From an uncultured Lysobacteraceae bacterium (GTDB lineage Bacteria; Pseudomonadota; Gammaproteobacteria; Xanthomonadales; Rhodanobacteraceae), in the NCBI GenBank assembly GCA_946482585.1, contig CAMLSI010000256.1, forward strand, positions 1-7,508: DNA of 7,508 nt. Direction: 5' to 3'. The stretch's first letter is position 1. Each line of letters begins with the position of its first letter. Below, piece by piece: positions 1 through 6,129 of this stretch. The notes beneath the pieces are model-generated. The model worked only from the letters and a program-made list of their open reading frames with translations, was not told the origin of the DNA and searched no databases. The translations under genes and the position numbers were made by a program.

Positions 1-2326
1 GTTCAAGCCGCTGGTGACGAACCCGAACGCGGCGCCCGACGCGGCCGACCTGTCCGCGTCGTTCCGCTCGATCGAGCGGCTGGATCCGGCCTTCTCGCGC
101 CAGCCTGCGGGCGGCGCGCAGATCAATCCGATGTGCTCCGGCGCCGGCTGCTTCACCTTCCCGCGCGATCCGATTTCCGCCGGCATGGGCGCGACCGATC
201 CCTACACGCCGCTGCTGCATGCGTATGAAGGCGACAAGGTGCAGATCCGGCTGCTGGCCGGCGCGCACACCTCGATGCACGACTTCACGATGCACGGCCT
301 GCGCTGGCTCGCCGAGCCGTTCGAACCGGATTCGGGCTATCGCAGTACGCAGTTCATCATCCTGTCCGAGCACTACGAGCTGCTCATGCGCCTGCCGCGC
401 CTCGATGCGAAGGGTCCGGTCGATTACCTGTACAACCCGGACGCCTCGTACGAAGGCCTGACCAACGGCGCCTGGGGCCTGCTGCGCTCCTGGAACGCGG
501 CGCAGCGCCAGTCGTTCCTCAAGCCGCTGTACGACGAACCCGCCGCGGCACGCAGCGATGCGGATGCGCGCGCCGATGCGATGAAGCCGCCGCCGGGCAT
601 GACGACCGACTGCTCGGGCGGCAAGCCCTGCATCCGCGAATACGAAGTGCATGCGATGACCGTGCAGCAGGCGCTCGGCCGCAAGGACGGCGCGCTGGTC
701 TACAACAGCCGCGGCGCCAACCTCGGCCACGGCCGCAGCGACACGGCCCATCCGCTGCAAGACCCGCTGGGACTGGTCTACGTCGCCGTGCCCAAAGGCG
801 GCCGACACACCCCGCGCGACACCGTCGAGCCGCTGGTGCTGCGCGCCAATGCGGGCGACTGGATCCACGTCACGCTGGTCAACACCTTCAGCGGCCGGGA
901 GCCGGCGTTCTCCGCCTACGAGGCCGCCTCGCGCTTCGGCCTCACCTATGCCTCGCCGTACAACTTCGTGCAGATCGCGCCGTCGCCGAACGTCGGCCTG
1001 CATGCGCAGCTGCTCAGCTACGACCTGCGCACCAGCGACGGCGCGAGCGTCGGTGCGAATCCGGTGCAGACCGCGCCGCCCGGCGGCCGCGTCGAGTACT
1101 GGTGGTATGCCGGCACGATCGACGGCACGACGCAGACGCCCGTGGAATTCGGCTCGGTCAATCTGCTGCCGTCCGATCCGCTGATGCACGTCTACCACGG
1201 CCTGTTCGGCGCGCTGGTGGTCGAACCGGCCGGCTCGCGCTGGCAGGCCGATCCGACCACGCAGGCCCAGGCGACGGTCTGGGCCGGCGAGAAGGTGTTC
1301 CGCGAATTCGTGCTGATGTATCAGAACGACGCGAACATGCTGACCAACGGCCACTCCTGGTGGGAAACCGGCAATCCGCTGGCCGGGTTCAACTATCGCG
1401 CCGAACCGGCGTGGCTGCGCTTCGGCAACGAACTCGACGGCGCCATGGGCAGCGACGCGCCCAAGGACTGGCGCAACCTCACCCAGCAGGATCTGACCAA
1501 CATCTCGCTGCTGCCGATGTCGCAGGTCGACGAAACGCGCACCACGGCCAACCTGCTGGTCGGCGCCGAGCCGCAGACGCCGATCCTGCGCGCGCCGGCC
1601 GGCATGCCGGCGCGCGTGCGCCTGCTCATGCCCGGCGGCGACGGCGACAACCAGATCACCTGGGAACTCACGGGTCATCTGTGGCAGGAGGAACCGTTCA
1701 CGGCCGACTCCACGCGCATCGGCCACAACCCGAAGTCGGCGATCGCCACCACGCTGACCGGCTACGGCGCGGCCAGCGTCTACGACGTGGTGCTGGACGA
1801 GACGCCGGGCTCCACGCCGTCGGGCGGCCGCTTCGGCGTGTCCGGCGACTACCTCTACCGCGGCTGGACCGCGAACATGTTCCAGGCCGGCGCCTGGGGT
1901 CTGTTCCGCGTCGCGCCCTGGGCGCCGCAGACCGGCGGGCCGGCCTGGCCGGACACGGTCGGCATCGATGCGGTGGAAACACTGCGCAACGGTCGCAAGC
2001 TCATTCGCGGATTCGTGACGCCCTGTCCGGTCGCCGTCAGCGACGCGAACGGCCGCCGCGTCTGCGAGGCCGGCGGCAGCGTGCGCCAGGTAACGCTCGG
2101 CAGCGGTGCCAAGGCCGCCGTCGCGAACGGACGCTGGAGCCTCACCGCGCCGCGCGGGCTGTCCGACGAATTCGAGGTGCGCTCGCCCGCCGGCGGCATC
2201 GCGCGCTGGGGCGACACGACCGCGCCCTACACCGGCGAAACCGAAGCGCCGCCGATGCGCGCGAAATCGATGGCGCCGCTGCGCGACGTCATTCCGAACA
2301 CCACGAAGCGGCTGCCGCGGCAGTGA
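1..2326 (+). CDS. Multicopper-oxidase-like multi-cupredoxin protein, 5' end cut off by window
   Basis: The reading frame is already open at the left edge (F-K-P-L before the GTG at 14), so the true start lies outside; GTG 14 is used here only as residue 1 for numbering, and 770 residues follow to the TGA. Cupredoxin-type segments are visible in order. Residues ~60-160 contain a GD-V-IR strand, a GAH...H....HG..W motif (H85, H89, H94) and DYLY...GAWGLLR. Residues ~205-410 contain GDWIHVTLVN, a VGLH..L..YD strand, a PGG..EYWWYAG turn and H392/H395 just before GLFGALVVEP. Residues ~425-635 contain REFVLMYQ, FNYRAEP, a TGHLWQEEP motif (H554) and GDYLYR...GAWGLFRV. A small beta domain (~650-735) ends the protein. 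Cys pairs 41/46, 200/206 and 671/684 look like disulfides, suggesting a periplasmic or surface location. These strand patterns are those of the multicopper oxidase family, but no HxH or HCH ligand motif is visible, so oxidase activity is not established. It overlaps the next gene by four bases. Confidence 0.8.
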   Translation, partial: FKPLVTNPNAAPDAADLSASFRSIERLDPAFSRQPAGGAQINPMCSGAGCFTFPRDPISAGMGATDPYTPLLHAYEGDKVQIRLLAGAHTSMHDFTMHGLRWLAEPFEPDSGYRSTQFIILSEHYELLMRLPRLDAKGPVDYLYNPDASYEGLTNGAWGLLRSWNAAQRQSFLKPLYDEPAAARSDADARADAMKPPPGMTTDCSGGKPCIREYEVHAMTVQQALGRKDGALVYNSRGANLGHGRSDTAHPLQDPLGLVYVAVPKGGRHTPRDTVEPLVLRANAGDWIHVTLVNTFSGREPAFSAYEAASRFGLTYASPYNFVQIAPSPNVGLHAQLLSYDLRTSDGASVGANPVQTAPPGGRVEYWWYAGTIDGTTQTPVEFGSVNLLPSDPLMHVYHGLFGALVVEPAGSRWQADPTTQAQATVWAGEKVFREFVLMYQNDANMLTNGHSWWETGNPLAGFNYRAEPAWLRFGNELDGAMGSDAPKDWRNLTQQDLTNISLLPMSQVDETRTTANLLVGAEPQTPILRAPAGMPARVRLLMPGGDGDNQITWELTGHLWQEEPFTADSTRIGHNPKSAIATTLTGYGAASVYDVVLDETPGSTPSGGRFGVSGDYLYRGWTANMFQAGAWGLFRVAPWAPQTGGPAWPDTVGIDAVETLRNGRKLIRGFVTPCPVAVSDANGRRVCEAGGSVRQVTLGSGAKAAVANGRWSLTAPRGLSDEFEVRSPAGGIARWGDTTAPYTGETEAPPMRAKSMAPLRDVIPNTTKRLPRQ

Positions 2327-2376
2327 GGGCATGGCCGCTCAGCATGGTCCTGCTGCTGGCCGGCGCCGCGCTTGCC
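2323..2376 (+). other. Sec signal peptide of the beta-propeller protein
   Basis: Residues 1-18 from the GTG start: short n-region with one Arg, hydrophobic core VLLLAGAALA, and an A-x-A-type cleavage site before A19-P20. This supports export and the choice of GTG 2323 over ATG 2344. Confidence 0.7.
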
Positions 2377-4113
2377 GCGCCGCCGCAGCAGACGTCGGAC
2401 CAGGGCATCCGCATCCGCTTCGACACCGAAGCCGGCGCGAAGCCGGGCGACGCGACCGCGTTTCGCTTTCAGCTCAGCGACAGCGCGAGCGGACGCCCGC
2501 TCAGCGGCCTGCGTCCCGCGGCCTGGCTCGGCCTGCGCCGCGATCCGGCCGGACCGGCGGCGGACTGCAAGCGGCAGATCGCCGGCTATCTCGCCGGCGA
2601 TCTGTTCAGCCGTCCCGACGTCGATCTGAACAGCTACTTCGTGCTGGCCATGAACGACGAGGCCTCCATCAGCGTGATCGATCCGCTGTTCGGCTTCGGC
2701 GGCAGCAAGCTGCTCGCGCTGCTCGAATTGGAAAAGCCCGGTGCCGACTGGCAGCTGACGCCGGAACGCGACCGCCTGTTCGTGTCGCAGCCGCTCGCGA
2801 ACAAGGTGGCCGTGGCCGACACGGGCGGCTGGCGCGTGACGGCACAGGTGGCCACCGGACCGAATCCGCGCCAGCTCGTGCAGAGCGCCGATCATGTCTG
2901 GGTCGCCGACGATGCGGGCGTCACGCGCATCGACCGCCGCAGCCTCGAATCGCGCGCCGTGTCGCTGGGCAAGGTCGCCGGCATCGCGCTCGATGACACC
3001 GGCGAGCGCCTGGCCGCCCTCGTCGACGACAGCCTGCAGGTGATCGATACCCACACCGCGCGCCGCGTCGCCCGCATCGCGCTGGACGGCCGGCCGCAGC
3101 GGCTGGCCTGGTCCGGCGCGGCCAAGGCGTTCTATGCGCTGGACGCACGGCAAGGCCGCGTGTTCGTCGTCGACACCAGGGAACGCCGCCTGCGCGGCGA
3201 GGTCGCGGTCGAGAGCGGCGCGAGCCAGATCCGCTTCGCACCGGGCGGCCGCTTCGCCCTGCTGCCGAATCCGCAGCGCAATCGCCTGCAGGTCCTGGAC
3301 GCGTCCACCAATACCATTGCGCAAAATGCGGACATAGGCGGCGGCCCCGACCAGGTCAGCTTCACGCCGCTGCTGGCCTATGTGCACCGGCGCGACAGCG
3401 AAACCGTGCAGATGATCGCGCTGGACCAGCTGGGCCAGACGGGCAAACCGTTGCACGTGGCCGAGTTCCCGGCCGGCCAGAGCGCCCTCGGCGCCGCGCC
3501 CGAAGACGGTGCCGACAGCATCGTCGCCGCACCGGAAGGCCCCGCGGTGCTGGTCGCCAACGGCAGCGACAAGATGATCTACCTCTATCGCGAAGGCATG
3601 GCCGCGCCGGCCGGCGGTTTCCGCACCTACGGCCGCAGGCCGCGCGCCGTGCTGGTGGTCGACCACGGCCTGCGCGAAGGCCGCCGCGGCGAATACGCCA
3701 CGCGCATGCCAGTGAACAGACCCGGCACCTACGATGTCGCGCTGTTCGCCGATTCGCCGCGGCTGGCCGCGTGTTTCTCGTTCACGCTGGCCGATCCCCA
3801 GCCGCGGCCGGCGGCGCCGCGCCTGGTGGCGATCGAGCCGCCGGCCGCACTCACCGTCGGCCAGCCGGCGCACCTGCGCTTCGCCCTGCTCGATGCCACC
3901 GGCGCGCGGCGCGAAAGCGCCGACCTGCGTGCGCTGGCCCTGCTCGCCCCCGGCACCTGGCAGCAACGCAGCGCGCCGTCCGCGCGTGGCGACGGCCACT
4001 ACGAACTCACGCTCACGCCGCCGCAGCCGGGCATGTACTACGTCTGGATCGAGTCCGAGTCCCTCGGCCTGGCGCACCGGCGCCGGCCATTCCTGATCTA
4101 CGAAGCCAAGTAG
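2323..4113 (+). CDS. Exported YVTN / cytochrome-d1-like beta-propeller with Ig-like domain(s)
   Basis: 596 residues. I chose GTG 2323, which overlaps the upstream stop as GTGA (translational coupling) and gives a complete signal peptide: Arg2, a Leu/Ala-rich core and an A-L-A cleavage site near residue 18. ATG 2344 is an alternative but leaves no charged n-region. Residues ~25-90 look like a short beta sandwich. From ~100 to ~425 there are repeated blade-like units (LFVSQP..NKVAVADT; VWVADD.GVTRID; LAALVDDSLQVIDT; FYALDARQGRVFVVDT; LPNPQRNRLQVLDA), the signature of YVTN/cytochrome-d1-type seven- or eight-bladed propellers. A distinctive stretch at ~98-127 reads PDVDLNSY...VIDPLFGFGG. The last ~100 residues form an Ig-like, YtkA/FixH-like domain (TVGQPAHLRF through PGMYYVWIES). 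There is no CxxCH and only two mature cysteines (C82, C484), so despite the d1-like fold no covalent haem is indicated. It is probably a periplasmic scaffold or docking partner of the flanking redox proteins; the function is inferred. Confidence 0.85.
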   Translation: MRAWPLSMVLLLAGAALAAPPQQTSDQGIRIRFDTEAGAKPGDATAFRFQLSDSASGRPLSGLRPAAWLGLRRDPAGPAADCKRQIAGYLAGDLFSRPDVDLNSYFVLAMNDEASISVIDPLFGFGGSKLLALLELEKPGADWQLTPERDRLFVSQPLANKVAVADTGGWRVTAQVATGPNPRQLVQSADHVWVADDAGVTRIDRRSLESRAVSLGKVAGIALDDTGERLAALVDDSLQVIDTHTARRVARIALDGRPQRLAWSGAAKAFYALDARQGRVFVVDTRERRLRGEVAVESGASQIRFAPGGRFALLPNPQRNRLQVLDASTNTIAQNADIGGGPDQVSFTPLLAYVHRRDSETVQMIALDQLGQTGKPLHVAEFPAGQSALGAAPEDGADSIVAAPEGPAVLVANGSDKMIYLYREGMAAPAGGFRTYGRRPRAVLVVDHGLREGRRGEYATRMPVNRPGTYDVALFADSPRLAACFSFTLADPQPRPAAPRLVAIEPPAALTVGQPAHLRFALLDATGARRESADLRALALLAPGTWQQRSAPSARGDGHYELTLTPPQPGMYYVWIESESLGLAHRRRPFLIYEAK

Positions 4114-4122
4114 CCCAACCCT

Positions 4123-4126
4123 GGAG
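4123..4126 (+). promoter_or_regulatory. Ribosome binding site of the third gene
   Basis: GGAG lies seven bases before ATG 4134, in the 20-base gap after the propeller gene's TAG. The frame is open far upstream of this ATG because of high GC, so this site decides the start. Confidence 0.75.
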
Positions 4127-4133
4127 CACAGCC

Positions 4134-6053
4134 ATGTCGAGTACAGCAGGAAACGGCGGCAGCAATCCGCTGATGCAGGCCGCGGCAACACCGGTGACAC
4201 CGAACTACGTCTACGACGCGGCCAGCAACAGCTACCGGCTGCAGGCGTTCACGACGCCGGGCTGCAACAACGACTTCCCGGACGATCCGGCCGCCTACGC
4301 CCGTCTCGCCGCGCTGTGGAGCCAGAACGTCGACGGCTTCACGCAGCAGGCGATCACCGGCAATCCGTGGAATTCGCTGTTTTCGGCCGCGCAGACCGCG
4401 TACTACAACCCGCTCGCCACGCCGATTCCCAAAGGCATGGGCGCCGTCGACGTGGCGTGGATCGCGTTCCCGAACCGGCTGATCCAGTACCTGGGCCAGA
4501 ACCAGGTGCCGCCCAATCCGTACAATTTGCCGCAAAGCACACTATTTGCGCTGGCCGACTCCGGCGAGCTGTCGCGCTATCCGATCCCGGAAGTGCGCTG
4601 CCCGCAGCCGGACTGGAGCGGCCAGCTGCAGCCGTTCGGCCCCTACGGCCCGCGCGGCTGGCTGGACGAATACTGCGAGTTCTCCGTCGTGCGCAATGCG
4701 CAGAACAAGATCACGCGCATCGACTTCACCTGCGAAAACCCCGAGTACTTCCAGACGCTCTGGCGCGTGAGCCCCGAGCGCGTCTGCGCGGTGTACGAAC
4801 AGGCCCTCAACACCGGCGCGCCGCAGGACCAGTGGGTCACGGTCGGCGTCGCCGATCTGCAGCTGGTCGATCCGGTCAGCGGACAGCCCGTGATCGACCC
4901 CGAAACGAACCGCCCGGCCTACAACCCGCTCAACCGGTTCAACACGACCACCTTCTGCGTGCGCAGCGGTACGCCGGCGCAGCGCAGCGGCGGCGCCATG
5001 CACCTCACGGCGACACCGAACACCTTGCAGACCGAACTCGGCCTCGGTGCCGGTGCGACCGTGCAGCGCAGCGCTGGCAACACCGATCCGCAGGCGCTGA
5101 TCTGCTGCGGCCAGTACGGCCAGAACTTCCGCAACAGCGATCCGCACATCGGCCAGAGCATCAACCTCGCGGTCGGCGCGGGCACCAACATCTCGCTCGC
5201 GGATCCGCCGGGCCTGTACATCCAGATGCCCAGCTTCGCCCAGTACGCCCTGCCGGCCGATCCCAAGCTGCCGCCCGGCGCCAGCGCTGCCGACTGCTGG
5301 CACATCATCCGCGGCTTCGAGCACGTCACCGACGAAATCACCGGCGCGCGCTTCCCCGGCTCTTTCATCCTGCATGCGGCCTTCCAGATTCCGCAGGCGT
5401 GGATCGACGCCGGCGTCAGCTTCACCGTCGGCGACATCACGATCGCCGGCGCGCCGATCGAATACGGCTCGCAGGTGCAGGCGACGCTGGAAATCGCGCT
5501 GTTCGGCCGGCCCATCGTGCCGCCGCCGCAGCCCGCTCCGGCACTCGCGTGCGTGACCTCACCCGCCGTCGTCACCGAAGCGCAGCCGCTGCAGATACTT
5601 TTCCAGAATGTCTGGAATGCGTACTACGGCACGACCATCAACACGCCGTCGGGCGTGACCATGTCGCTGGCCAGCAACTCCAGCATCATTCCGCCGACGC
5701 TGTATCCCGGCGAAAAGAACGTCGCGCTCGCGCTGACCTATGCTGCGCCGACCGGCGAAACCGTGTTGTCGCCCGACCAATGGCCCAAGGTCTATTTCAC
5801 GCAGACCGACGGCAGCATCGACACGAGCGTCACCACGCAGGTGACCGGCTTCTCGGCGAACGTCACCTATGCCGTGCCCGGCAACACCTACCCGAGCGCC
5901 AATCAACTGCTGAACCTGTCGGTCAGCGTAGCGGCCACGGCCGCTGCCGGCGTACGCGGCGTGGTCATCGTGCCGGCCGGCCAGCAGTTCTCCCCTGCAC
6001 TCACCCCGGCGCCGGCCTTCCTGGTCGTGGCGTCCACCAGCACCGCCGCCTGA
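4134..6053 (+). CDS. Uncharacterised 639-residue protein, Cys-containing, no visible signal peptide
   Basis: I do not recognise a named family. The start at ATG 4134 is fixed by GGAG seven bases upstream; it begins MSSTAGNGGSNPLMQ, with neither a Sec/Tat signal nor a membrane segment. Ten cysteines lie at 44, 156, 181, 200, 218, 275, 324, 325, 388 and 473; the C324-C325 pair and WLDEYCEF / DFTCENPEYF (~176-206) are the most motif-like segments. Further conserved-looking segments are NPLNRFNTTTFC (~264-275), GAMHLTATPNTL (~287-298) and NSDPHIGQSINL (~334-345). A Pro-rich hinge at ~460-470 separates this core from a C-terminal beta-rich part (~475-639), rich in Ser, Thr and Val, that resembles Ig-like folds. 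The composition (Asn, Gln, Thr, aromatic, Cys) looks extracytoplasmic, which conflicts with the absent signal. Its place between exported proteins, with gaps of 20 and 10 bases, argues for a role in the same assembly. No catalytic or cofactor motif (CxxCH, HxH, Rossmann GxGxxG) was seen. Confidence 0.85.
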   Translation: MSSTAGNGGSNPLMQAAATPVTPNYVYDAASNSYRLQAFTTPGCNNDFPDDPAAYARLAALWSQNVDGFTQQAITGNPWNSLFSAAQTAYYNPLATPIPKGMGAVDVAWIAFPNRLIQYLGQNQVPPNPYNLPQSTLFALADSGELSRYPIPEVRCPQPDWSGQLQPFGPYGPRGWLDEYCEFSVVRNAQNKITRIDFTCENPEYFQTLWRVSPERVCAVYEQALNTGAPQDQWVTVGVADLQLVDPVSGQPVIDPETNRPAYNPLNRFNTTTFCVRSGTPAQRSGGAMHLTATPNTLQTELGLGAGATVQRSAGNTDPQALICCGQYGQNFRNSDPHIGQSINLAVGAGTNISLADPPGLYIQMPSFAQYALPADPKLPPGASAADCWHIIRGFEHVTDEITGARFPGSFILHAAFQIPQAWIDAGVSFTVGDITIAGAPIEYGSQVQATLEIALFGRPIVPPPQPAPALACVTSPAVVTEAQPLQILFQNVWNAYYGTTINTPSGVTMSLASNSSIIPPTLYPGEKNVALALTYAAPTGETVLSPDQWPKVYFTQTDGSIDTSVTTQVTGFSANVTYAVPGNTYPSANQLLNLSVSVAATAAAGVRGVVIVPAGQQFSPALTPAPAFLVVASTSTAA

Positions 6054-6057
6054 GGAG
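6053..6057 (+). promoter_or_regulatory. Ribosome binding site of the fourth gene
   Basis: AGGAG starts on the last base of the upstream TGA and ends six bases before ATG 6064. It is the strongest Shine-Dalgarno match in the window and couples gene 4 closely to the end of gene 3. Confidence 0.85.
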
Positions 6058-6063
6058 ACAACC

Positions 6064-6129
6064 ATGAATTTGTCCACAAAGACACTCGGCCTCGGCCTGC
6101 TGACCGCGGCGATCGCGCTGGTCGCCTGC
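6064..6129 (+). other. Lipoprotein signal peptide and lipobox of the cytochrome protein
   Basis: Lys6 in the n-region, a Leu/Gly/Ala hydrophobic core and lipobox L-V-A-C with Cys22 encoded at 6127-6129. Asn at mature position 2 is not the Asp inner-membrane retention signal, so outer-membrane anchoring is expected. Confidence 0.8.

Noticed and set aside
14..16. GTG at 14 as the true start of the first gene
   Set aside because: The frame stays open to the window edge with sensible residues, there is no RBS, and the visible part already starts inside a multi-domain exported protein that must carry a signal peptide further upstream.
1589..1616. 10-bp inverted repeat (1589-1598 with 1607-1616) around the perfect palindrome at 1598-1611
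   Set aside because: It lies inside coding sequence for R-A-P-A-G-M-P-A-R and is made of common GC-rich codons. There is no T-tract, so it is not a terminator, and nothing supports an operator role mid-gene.
1102..2322. Upstream open extension of the propeller reading frame inside the oxidase-like gene
   Set aside because: The translation is an Arg/His/Ala-rich shadow of the real gene. The signal peptide and GTGA overlap place the true start at 2323.
2323..4113. Assignment of the propeller as nitrite reductase cytochrome cd1 (NirS)
   Set aside because: There is no CxxCH haem-c domain, no recognisable d1 ligand pattern, and the neighbours are not denitrification genes.
2227..4200. Long antisense open frame (~657 codons) opposite the propeller gene
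   Set aside because: Its translation is Arg/Ala/Gly-rich with no domain signature, as expected opposite GC-ending codons. The plus-strand frame has a signal peptide and clear blade repeats.
4521..4556. Locally AT-richer patch in the third gene (similar short patch at 7234-7256)
   Set aside because: The frame, protein sense and codon pattern continue across both patches. They are too short to indicate insertion or an internal promoter.
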